Shown: in pieces, positions 43,788-51,554 of the stretch | How positions within the stretch are numbered: position 1 is the first letter of the stretch | Layout of the letters: each line of letters opens with the position of its first letter | NCBI RefSeq assembly: GCF_019634845.1 | Contig: NZ_JAHCAQ010000002.1 | Span: 186,001-250,000, forward strand | Reading direction: 5' to 3' | DNA: 64,000 nucleotides | From: Dokdonella sp. | Lineage (GTDB): Bacteria; Pseudomonadota; Gammaproteobacteria; Xanthomonadales; Rhodanobacteraceae | Made by a program: the position numbers and the translations under genes | The notes under the pieces: generated by a model | Databases searched by the model: none | Told to the model about the DNA's origin: nothing | Seen by the model: only the letters and a program-made list of their open reading frames with translations

Positions 43788-44966
43788 TCAGCGGGCTTCG
43801 AACCAACCGTGCCGGCAGACACGGCCGTCCTGCAGGTGGATCGCGCCACGCGCGATCACGAGCTGCGCGTTGCCGGCCGCATCGAGCGCCACGAGGTCGG
43901 CATCGGCGCCGACCGCGATATGGCCCTTGCCGGCCAGCCGCAGCAGCCGCGCCGGGTTGCTCGTGAACGGCGGCAGCGCCTGCTCCAGCGGCACGCCCTG
44001 CGCCAGCAGCCCGCGCAGCGTCGCCAGCAGCGCGCCCGACTCACCCACCTCCATGCTCACGACGCAGCCGTCGCCATCGAAACAGGGCAACGAGCCGCCG
44101 GCATCGGAACTGATGCTCAACCGTTCGGCCGGCGCGCCGCTGGCCTGATAGCGCAGGAAGGCCGCGACCGCGTCCCAGGCGTCCTCGCCCTCGTCGACCG
44201 GAAACGCGGTGACGTCGATGTGGACACCCTGCCGTGCCAGTTCCAGCGCCTCATCGAACAATGCCTTGCGGCGGTTGACGTGGGTTGGCTGGAACGTGCG
44301 CGCCGGCAGCTCGGTTTCGGCCAGCGCGCGGCGCACGAAATCGAGTCCGCGCGCACCATCGCCCAGATGCAGGTGGAGGATGCCGGCCTTGCCGGTCATG
44401 AGGCCGGCCACGTGCGCATCGGCGGCGACGCGCATGAGTTCGTCGAAACCGGGCTGGCTCGAACGATGGTCGCTGATCGCCACCTCGCCCACGCCGATCA
44501 GCGGCTCGATCAGCACGAGGTCGCCGCGCACGCTGCCGGTGAGCGTCGCCGGCGGCAAGTGGTAGCCGCCCACGTAGGCATAGGCGCTGAGCCCTTCCTC
44601 GCGCAGCGCATGGACCTGGGCAAGCAATTCGCGCGGCGTGCGGACCACGTCGTCGGTACCGAGCAGGCCGACCACGGTGGTGACGCCCGCGCGCGTGAAG
44701 CGCGACAGCGCCTGCGGCGGCACGCGCGAGCGGAAGCCGGCCTCGCCGCCACCGCCGGTGACATGCACATGGCCATCGACCAGCCCGGGGATGAGCCGTT
44801 GCCCCTGCAGGTCGAGCGTGCGCACAGCCAGTGCGCCGGGCAGCTCGAGCGCGTCGCGGCCGAGCCACAGGATGCGCCCGCCACCGAGCAGAACCTCGCA
44901 CGTCCCCAGCGGCGCCGGCGCGTACACCTGTGCGTTGCGCAGCAGAATGAGGTCGGTGGCGGTCAT
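43788..44966 (-). CDS. iadA: Isoaspartyl dipeptidase
   Basis: Amidohydrolase-superfamily enzyme that hydrolyses beta-aspartyl dipeptides, the step after cyanophycinase, releasing Asp and Arg. 392 residues. Metal ligands by alignment are His66 and His68 (DGHVHVTGGGGEAG), His200 (HLHLGDG), His229 (PTHVNR) and Asp288 (SSDAGG). At the position of the carboxylated Lys of E. coli IadA (GVK before CAISDHR) this protein has Glu161 (GVGEVAISDHR). GAGG upstream supports ATG 44966. First gene of the minus-strand cyanophycin set. Confidence 0.93.
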   Translation of the reverse strand: MTATDLILLRNAQVYAPAPLGTCEVLLGGGRILWLGRDALELPGALAVRTLDLQGQRLIPGLVDGHVHVTGGGGEAGFRSRVPPQALSRFTRAGVTTVVGLLGTDDVVRTPRELLAQVHALREEGLSAYAYVGGYHLPPATLTGSVRGDLVLIEPLIGVGEVAISDHRSSQPGFDELMRVAADAHVAGLMTGKAGILHLHLGDGARGLDFVRRALAETELPARTFQPTHVNRRKALFDEALELARQGVHIDVTAFPVDEGEDAWDAVAAFLRYQASGAPAERLSISSDAGGSLPCFDGDGCVVSMEVGESGALLATLRGLLAQGVPLEQALPPFTSNPARLLRLAGKGHIAVGADADLVALDAAGNAQLVIARGAIHLQDGRVCRHGWFEAR

Positions 44967-45286
44967 CGGCGATCCTCGCGGCGCACGGCGGCATGGCGCG
45001 CCAGTCTAGCAAGCACGCCGCCGGCCACCACGCGCGCGGTGACATCAACTCGCGATGAACCTGCACGGGCGCAGCCTGCTCCGCTGCCTCGCCGCACGGC
45101 CCATGCGCCGGGCAAGCTCGGCTCATGGGCCGCTTGGCACCTTGCCGACGCAATGGCGCCGGCTCGCACACGCGTCGCCGCACCACCCGGCCGCGCACGG
45201 CCATGTCCGGTTTGGTCGCGACTTGACGCCACTTCCCCCCGACCCGCGGCGGAACCGTGCCGCAAGCCTTGTTGCAGAGGACCCTC
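44967..45286. other. Divergent region between iadA and the 42-residue secreted protein
   Basis: 320 bases without a convincing gene. On the plus strand TTCCCCCCGACCC at 45233-45245 lies 54 bases before the next start codon; the matching element TTCCTCCCGACCC occurs 56 bases before the delta-60 gene at 49678. A TTGACG lies at 45223 but no matching -10 is evident. The iadA promoter should lie at the left end but cannot be named. Confidence 0.4.
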
Positions 45287-45415
45287 ATGTTGGAGTCCCT
45301 GATGTTTGCCACCCTCGCGAGCTTCGCGCTGGGCGCCGCCCACACGGCCACGCCCGACGCCTTCGCCAACGACTCGATCTTCGCCGACACCTTCGGCGGC
45401 GGCAACGCCGACTGA
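45287..45415 (+). CDS. 42-residue secreted mini-protein with IFADTF C-terminal tail
   Basis: ATG 45287 follows AGAGG at good spacing. The first 20 or so residues form a short signal peptide (LMFATLASFALGAAHTA), and the remainder is essentially ATPDAFANDSIFADTFGGGNAD. That tail matches the C-terminus of the delta-60 protein (TIFVDQFGKGNSD) and the pseudogene (LIFADDFGDRALN). It thus looks like a signal peptide fused directly to a C-terminal sorting or anchoring tail with no passenger. It could be a remnant of a larger gene or a genuine micro-protein. Confidence 0.6.
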   Translation: MLESLMFATLASFALGAAHTATPDAFANDSIFADTFGGGNAD

Positions 45416-45516
45416 GGGACCGCTGCCGATTCGAGGGCCAGGGACGGCCACCCCGACGCGGTGCATGCGCCGGCCGGTGATTGCCGCGCGGGCGCCGCGC
45501 GCGGCATCATCACGCG

Positions 45517-46536
45517 ATGGACACCGCCCCCACCAGCCTGCCCAGCGAGCGCGCCGACGGCGACCCGATGCTCGTCAACTGCGTGGCCTACGCGGCCGAC
45601 GGCCAGCGCCTGCACGACCTGACGATCGACGAGATCAGTGATGTGCTGGCCACGCCCGATCAATGGGTGTGGGTCGGCCTGCACGAGCCCAGCGAGGACA
45701 TGCTGGAGAAGCTGCAGGACGAGTTCGGCCTGCACGAGCTCGCGATCGAGGACGCCCACAACGCGCACCAGCGCGCCAAGATCGAGGTCTACGGCGACTC
45801 GCTGTTCATTGTCGTGCACACGGCGCAGACGGTCGGCGGCCGGATCGCGTTCGGCGAAACCCACGTGTTCCTCGGCAAACGCTACATCGTGACCGTGCGC
45901 CACGGCGCCTCGCTGTCGTATTCGACCGTGCGCCGCGGCTGCGAGCAGGAGCCCGAGCAGCTCGCGCTGGGTCCGAGCTACTCACTGCATGGCGTGCTCG
46001 ATTTCATCGTCGACAACTTCTTCCCGCTGGTACGCGAGTTCCGCGAGGAACTGCAAGAGCTCGAGGAAGACGTGTTCGAGGGCACCTTCAAGCGCGAGAC
46101 GATCCGCCGCCTGTACGACCTCAAGAAGGAACTGGTCACGCTGCGCCTGGCGATCGCGCCGATCCAGGACATCCTCAACCAGCTCGTACGCCAGTATCCG
46201 AGCCTGATCCGCGACGAGGTGCGACCGTACTTCCGCGACGTGCAGGACCACGCGGCGCGCATCAGCCAGTCGACCGATACGATGAGCGAGATGCTGTCGT
46301 CGGCGATCAGCGTCAACCTGGCGCTCGTCGGCGTCGCCCAGAATGAGGTGGTCAAGCGCCTCGCCGGCTGGGCCGCGCTGCTGGCCGCGCCGACGCTGAT
46401 CGCAAGCTGGTACGGCATGAACTTCCGCGACATGCCCGAACTCGACCGCACCGGTGCCTATCCGACCCTCATCGGCGTCACGCTGTGCATCTGCGGCGTG
46501 CTTTACCTCGTGCTCAAGCGCGCGAAGTGGCTGTAG
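45517..46536 (+). CDS. corA: CorA-family magnesium/cobalt transporter
   Basis: 339 residues. A large N-terminal cytoplasmic funnel domain (VWVGLHEPSEDMLEKLQDEFGLHELAIEDAHNAHQRAKIE) leads to a long stalk helix, and two C-terminal helices frame the pore signature YGMNF. It forms a homopentamer in the inner membrane that conducts Mg2+ along the potential. ATG 45517 is preferred; ATG 45568 is an alternative. Confidence 0.93.
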   Translation: MDTAPTSLPSERADGDPMLVNCVAYAADGQRLHDLTIDEISDVLATPDQWVWVGLHEPSEDMLEKLQDEFGLHELAIEDAHNAHQRAKIEVYGDSLFIVVHTAQTVGGRIAFGETHVFLGKRYIVTVRHGASLSYSTVRRGCEQEPEQLALGPSYSLHGVLDFIVDNFFPLVREFREELQELEEDVFEGTFKRETIRRLYDLKKELVTLRLAIAPIQDILNQLVRQYPSLIRDEVRPYFRDVQDHAARISQSTDTMSEMLSSAISVNLALVGVAQNEVVKRLAGWAALLAAPTLIASWYGMNFRDMPELDRTGAYPTLIGVTLCICGVLYLVLKRAKWL

Positions 46537-46650
46537 CGCGCGACCGCGGCCGGGTTGCGCGGGTGCGCCCAAGCCTCTAGGCTAAACGCTCCAACGCGAG
46601 CGAGAGCAATGCCACCAGGGGCATGAATTGCCGAGCGTGGCCAGCCTGTG

Positions 46651-47229
46651 ATGTTGTCTCCGGCGCAAGACACCGCAGCGCTGCTCCAGCGCTGCTCCAA
46701 TGGTGACGATGATGCCTATGGCGAGCTGTTCGAGCTGGTGTACACCGACCTGCATCGCCGTGCCCGGCGCTGGGGTGGCGGTCCCGGCGCAACGTTGTCG
46801 ACCACCGCGCTCGTCCACGAAACTTTCCTGAGCCTTGCGGGCAGCCGCATTGCGCCGAACGACCGCGCGCATTTCTTCCGCATCGCCGCGCGGGCGATGC
46901 GTCGCGTACTCATCGACGCCAGCCGGCGCCGCAACGCGCGCAAACGCGGCGATGGCCGCGAGGCGCTCACGCTCGACACCGGCCTCGTCGCTCCCGATCG
47001 CGAGCTCGACCTCGTCGCGCTCGATCAGGCGCTCGAGCAGCTCGCCACCAGCGAGCCGCGGCTCGCGCAGGTGGTGGAGCTGCACTTCTACGGCGGGCTC
47101 GAGTTCACCGAGATCGCGCGACTCATGGAGGTGTCCGAGCGCACGGTCGCGCGCGACTGGCGCGCCGCGCGCGCGCTGTTGCACCTCGCGCTGAGCGAGC
47201 AGGCCACGTCGACCGATGGCAACGCCTGA
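46651..47229 (+). CDS. ECF RNA polymerase sigma factor (Sig-70_X6 / ECF43-like)
   Basis: 192 residues. Region 2 includes LVYTDLHRRARRWGGG and TTALVHETFLSL, and region 4 includes LEFTEIARLMEVSERTVARDWRAARALL. This subfamily lacks an anti-sigma partner and is often encoded with a Ser/Thr kinase. In Vibrio parahaemolyticus EcfP and Xanthomonas EcfK, kinase-dependent activation of the sigma factor is established, and a Thr in region 2 is the phosphate acceptor in EcfP. The Thr in TTALVHE is the likely equivalent (inference). ATG 46651; GTG 46648 directly before it is also possible. It overlaps the kinase gene by 14 bases. Confidence 0.92.
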   Translation: MLSPAQDTAALLQRCSNGDDDAYGELFELVYTDLHRRARRWGGGPGATLSTTALVHETFLSLAGSRIAPNDRAHFFRIAARAMRRVLIDASRRRNARKRGDGREALTLDTGLVAPDRELDLVALDQALEQLATSEPRLAQVVELHFYGGLEFTEIARLMEVSERTVARDWRAARALLHLALSEQATSTDGNA

Positions 47230-49534
47230 CCCACGCCAGGCGCGCATCCTGCGTGCCGCACTGGATCTGTCCCCCGAGGCACGCGATGCCTATGTGGTTG
47301 GCGAGTGCGGCGACGCGCCGGCGCTGCTGGCGCGGCTGCGGCAACTGCTGGCGCTCGATGCCGTCACCGCCTTGCCGCTGGACCAGCCCGCCGAAGCATT
47401 CGCGGCGGAACTGCTGGCTGCCGACGGCGATATCGATCCGCGCCTGCGCGCCGGCGCGCGCGTCGGCCCGTACCGACTGGTGCGCGAGCTCGGCCACGGC
47501 GGCATGGGTTCGGTGTGGCTGGCGGCGCGCGATGATGGCCAATTCAGCCAGCAGGTCGCGCTCAAGCTGATCCGGCTCGGCATGGCCAGCGAACACGTCG
47601 AGCGCCAGTTCCGCCGCGAGCGTGCGCTGCTGGCGCGCCTGCAGCATCCCAATATCGCCCAGCTCATCGACGGTGGCATCGACCAGGGCGGCCAGCCCTG
47701 GTTTGCAATGGAATACGTCGCTGGCATCACGCTCGGCGCCTGGCTGGAGCAGGTCCGGCCCGGGCTGCGCGTACGCCTGCAGCTGTTCGTCAAGCTGTGC
47801 CGCGCCGTCGCGCACGCCCACCGCCAGCTCATCGTGCACCGTGATCTCAAGCCCTCCAACGTGCTGGTGCGCGACGGCGGCGAGCCCTGCCTGCTCGACT
47901 TCGGCATCGCCCGCCTGGTCGAGGACGAGGCGCCCGAGCACACGGCCACCGCGCAGCGCTTCCTCAGCCGCGACTACGCCGCGCCCGAGCAGTTGCGCGG
48001 CGAACCGGCCGGCACCTCGGCCGACGTCTACGCACTCGGGCTCATCCTGTTCGAGCTGCTGACCGGCCAGCGCTACCGCCGGATCCATGGCAGCAACGAG
48101 GTCACGCTGCGACCGAGCGCTGCGTTGGGCGCCACCGGCGCGACAGCGAGCACCGCCGACGTCAGTCGCACGCACCTGCGTGGCGACCTCGATGCGATCA
48201 CGCTGCGCGCGCTGGCCGAGGAACCGGCGCGTCGCTACGCCGACGCGCAGCAACTGGCCGACGACGTGCAGCGCCATCTCGACGGCAAGCCGGTCGAGGC
48301 GCGCCCGGACAGCCTGGCCTACCGCAGCGCCAAGTTCGTGCGGCGCAATCGCGCCGCGGTCGCGGTGGGGCTGTTCGGCTTCGCGGCCTGGTTCGCGGCC
48401 AGCAGCGTTGCGCTGTGGCAGGCGGCGCAAAAGAGCGCCGAGGCGGAACGCGCACGCATCGCGCTGCGCCAGTCCGAGGCCGCGCGCAACTTCGCGCTGT
48501 CGATGTTCGCGGCGGCCGATCCGGGCAAGTCCAAGGGAATGGCCACGACCACTGGCGAGCTGCTGGCGGCGGCTCGCGAACGCGTCACGCATGAACTCGA
48601 CGGCGAACCCGAGGTGGCGGCGGAGTTGCTCGACCAGATCGGCAACACCTATGTGTCGCTCGGCGAGCGCGACGCCGCCGGCGAGGTGCTGCGCGAGGCA
48701 TTGGCCTACAACGAGCGCAGCCGCCGGCCTTCACTCGCAGTCACTGCTTCAGCCGGCGGACGGCTGGCCTACTACACGTTCGAGAATGGCGATGCGGCAC
48801 GCGCGTTGGACGAGCTCGACTCGCTCGTCGCGCGCCTGCGGCGCAGCAACGACGCGGCACCGGCCGTCGCCGCGCAGCTGGCCAAGCTGCACGAGCTCAG
48901 GAGCAGCGTGCTGTACGCGACCGGCCGCAAGAAGGAATCGCGCGCGGCCGGACAGGCGGCGGTGGCGACCTGGGACCAGGTGGGCAGCCAGTATCCGGCC
49001 GAACGCCTGTGGGCCCGAATCAGCCTGGCCGATCTCGACGCTGGGCTGGGTCAAGGCGACAGCGCGCTGCAACTGGCCGATGAGGTGCTTGCCGCCCCCC
49101 TGTTGCAAGGCACCCAGGCGCCACCGGCGCTGCTGACCCAGGCGCGCGGCGTGCGCGTGCGCGCCCTGCAGGCGCAGGGACGCCATGCCGAAGCCGAACC
49201 GCTGCTGCGCGACACGGTCGCCGCGTTCACGGCGCAGTACGGCGCCGACGCCAGCATGACGCGCTACTGGCAGTTCCGCCACGCCGAGACCCTGCATGCG
49301 CTGAGTCGATTCGACGAAGCGCAGGCGGTCGCCGACGCCGTGCTGGCGCTGCCGCCCGATGGCACGGCCGCGTACCGGCGCATCCGCGTCGAGGTGCTGG
49401 CCGCAAGGATCGCGCGCGAACGGGGCGCAGCCGACGCCGGCATGCGCATCGCCGCCGCCATCGCGGCCGCCTGCGGCGAAGGCGGCAATGCCGAGCTGTG
49501 CGGCAGCGCCCGTGCGCTGGCCGCCGGCGGCTGA
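47216..49534 (+). CDS. Transmembrane Ser/Thr protein kinase with C-terminal TPR-like sensor
   Basis: 772 residues. A short N-terminal helical region is followed by a Hanks-type kinase domain: glycine loop ELGHGGMGSVWLA at 91-104, Lys117, HRDLKPSN at 208-215 and DFG at 228-230. One transmembrane helix lies at about 380-401, and a helical-repeat (TPR-like) domain from 405 to the end should be periplasmic. The kinase gene starts within the sigma gene, so the two are produced together, and the likely target is that sigma factor. The periplasmic repeat domain would sense the signal. Confidence 0.94.
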   Translation: MATPDPRQARILRAALDLSPEARDAYVVGECGDAPALLARLRQLLALDAVTALPLDQPAEAFAAELLAADGDIDPRLRAGARVGPYRLVRELGHGGMGSVWLAARDDGQFSQQVALKLIRLGMASEHVERQFRRERALLARLQHPNIAQLIDGGIDQGGQPWFAMEYVAGITLGAWLEQVRPGLRVRLQLFVKLCRAVAHAHRQLIVHRDLKPSNVLVRDGGEPCLLDFGIARLVEDEAPEHTATAQRFLSRDYAAPEQLRGEPAGTSADVYALGLILFELLTGQRYRRIHGSNEVTLRPSAALGATGATASTADVSRTHLRGDLDAITLRALAEEPARRYADAQQLADDVQRHLDGKPVEARPDSLAYRSAKFVRRNRAAVAVGLFGFAAWFAASSVALWQAAQKSAEAERARIALRQSEAARNFALSMFAAADPGKSKGMATTTGELLAAARERVTHELDGEPEVAAELLDQIGNTYVSLGERDAAGEVLREALAYNERSRRPSLAVTASAGGRLAYYTFENGDAARALDELDSLVARLRRSNDAAPAVAAQLAKLHELRSSVLYATGRKKESRAAGQAAVATWDQVGSQYPAERLWARISLADLDAGLGQGDSALQLADEVLAAPLLQGTQAPPALLTQARGVRVRALQAQGRHAEAEPLLRDTVAAFTAQYGADASMTRYWQFRHAETLHALSRFDEAQAVADAVLALPPDGTAAYRRIRVEVLAARIARERGAADAGMRIAAAIAAACGEGGNAELCGSARALAAGG

Positions 49535-49621
49535 GCGCGCTGCCGGCTGCGTCCCGCGTCGCAGCCCCGCGGCCGACCCGCGGCGCGGGCGATGTCAGGT
49601 TTGCGCGCCGACCTGCGGTTT

Positions 49622-49634
49622 TTCCTCCCGACCC
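49622..49634 (+). promoter_or_regulatory. Shared upstream element of the tail-bearing secreted genes
   Basis: TTCCTCCCGACCC, 56 bases before ATG 49678. Twelve of thirteen bases match the element at 45233-45245, which lies 54 bases before ATG 45287. A common promoter element, perhaps read by the adjacent ECF sigma factor, is a hypothesis. Confidence 0.35.
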
Positions 49635-49677
49635 CGGACTTGTTGCCGTCCGTATCCATCGTGCGAGGAGATCACTG

Positions 49678-51289
49678 ATGTTCAAACCACTGCTCATGGC
49701 CGCCTGCGCGGCCCTGTCCTGCGGCATCGCGCAAGCGGCCGCCCAGGACGATTTCGCCAAGGAGGCCAGCGACGCCACCACGCTGCAGCCTTGGGTCCAA
49801 CCGGCCGGCAGCGTGCTGCCGAGCGACCTCACGCTCGATACCGGCTTCGGCGGCGTCGGCTACAAAGGGGTTCTGGGGCTCGGTCACCAGCCCCTGGTCG
49901 GCCACTGAAGACGGCCTGCGCGTGTTCCCGTGGGTCGAATCCGTGCTGATTCCGGGGCCGCCGCCGGTCATGATCCCGATGCACCGCGGCTACTACCTTC
50001 TCGGCAGGCAGAAGAGCAGCGACGGCAGCCAATGGCGCGCTGCGATCGCTCGCATCAAGATCGACGGCACCTACGACACGAGTTTCGGCAGTTCCGGCTG
50101 GATGTACGCCAACCCAGGCATCATGACCGGCATCGTCGATGCGCTGGTCGCCAACGGCAAGGCCTATTTCCTCGCCAACCTCACCGTCGTCCAGCCGGCG
50201 ACTCGCGTCATCTGCGTCGACCTCGCCAGCGGCGACAACTGCTTCACGGGATTCAACGGCCTGGTGACCTGGGGTGCCACCGCAGCCGGCCCGCGGACCG
50301 CGGCCTATGGCCAGCGCCTGGCCTACGACAGCCGCTACGGCATCTACGTCGCCGCGCGCATCATGAACAACAACCGCGGCGAGGAAGTCGGCATCGCGCG
50401 CATCAGCGCCAGCGACGGCACGCTGACCACGAGCTTCGGCAACAATGGCTACAACATCGGCCTGCCGAACTGGGCCTCGCCCGGTGATGCGCAAGTGAGC
50501 GTCAACGACATGATCGTGACCCCCGCCGGCATCAGCGGCGGCACGCGCCTCTACATCGCTGGCGCGATCAAGCGCAGCGCGGGCGACAACGACGGCTTCA
50601 TCCTCGGCCTGGGGCCCGACAGCGGCACCACCCAGACCGGCTGGAGCTGGAACGACCAGGCCTACTGCTACGAGAACGACAACACCGGCGACAAGAACGA
50701 CGCGGTCACCGCGATCACGGTGCTGCGCAACGGCAAGATCGCCTACGCCGGCTGGTCACAGACCGACTCGGCCAACGTGCAACCGCTCATCATGGGTCGC
50801 CTCGCCGCCGACGGCAGCTATGACGACAGCTTCTGTGCCGGCAACCCCAACCGGGGTGCGCGCGCCTGCCTCGTCGATCCGCCCTCCGGGTTCGGCCCCT
50901 TCTACCACGCGCCCTACGCGCTGCCGGTCGCGATCGGCGAGCGCGTGGCCAACCGCGACCTCGTGGTGACGCAACGCTTCGTCGAGAACAGCAACGACCC
51001 CGTCAGCCAGCACGCGGTGCGAGTGCGCACGCAGCAGTTCAGCGCCAGCGGCAACACGCTGCATGCGTTCAGCGACGTGTCGATGCCGGGCATGGACACC
51101 GGCAACCCGGCCAGTTGGTGGACGCGTCCGTTCGGCATGTACCTGGGTCCGGCGGCGGTCACGCCCGAGGTGCTGGCCGTGGTCGGCACGCGGCAGTACG
51201 CCGGCGACGACTACGACACCATGCTGATCCACTACGTCGCCAACGACACGATCTTCGTCGACCAGTTCGGCAAGGGCAACAGCGACTGA
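49678..51289 (+). pseudogene. Secreted delta-60-repeat beta-propeller protein, interrupted by one frameshift
   Basis: ATG 49678 follows GAGGAGA and opens a signal peptide (MAACAALSCGIAQAAA) and a first repeat (LDTGFGGVGYKG), but this frame stops at 49908. The remaining repeats continue in the next frame (GFWGSVTSPWSATEDGLRVF onward) to a stop at 51289. The switch falls at GGGG 49867-49870; one G fewer restores a single protein of about 536 residues. Repeats include YDTSFGSSGW, TTSFGNNGYN and YDDSFC, typical of delta-60 propellers. The C-terminus is TIFVDQFGKGNSD. A start at 49922 would give 455 residues without an export signal. It lies directly downstream of the sigma-kinase pair. Real lesion, phase-variable tract or sequencing error cannot be told apart here. 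Confidence 0.8.
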
Positions 51290-51297
51290 GCAGGGAT

Positions 51298-51329
51298 GCG
51301 CAGCCCGGCCACGGATGGCCGGACTGCGC
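51298..51329 (+). terminator. Hairpin after the delta-60 gene
   Basis: GCGCAG-C-CCGGCCA, loop CGGA, TGGCCGG-A-CTGCGC: a stem of about 13 bp with one mismatch, nine bases after the stop codon. There is no U tract. The rest of 51330-51554 shows no gene. Confidence 0.5.
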
Positions 51330-51554
51330 CCGTTGCCCGTCCTGCGCGGTACCGCCCCGGCTCCCGCAGCCGCGCTGCCGCTGCCGGACCGCCCAACCCG
51401 GCCGCCGGCAGCTGCGCGGGCCGCCGGTGCCCCCGCTTCGACCGCCCATCGGCAGCGGCCGCCAGGGCTGCAACAATTCACATTTCCCAATCGGCGATCT
51501 CAAGCATAATCGAGCCCGACCCGCCGCCCCTGGGCGCGCCTTCGCCCGTTGCCG

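Noticed and set aside
45055-45480. A plus-strand Arg-rich frame overlapping the 42-residue gene
   Set aside because: Composition is that of a GC-rich shadow with no domain. The smaller frame has the ribosome-binding site, signal peptide and conserved tail.
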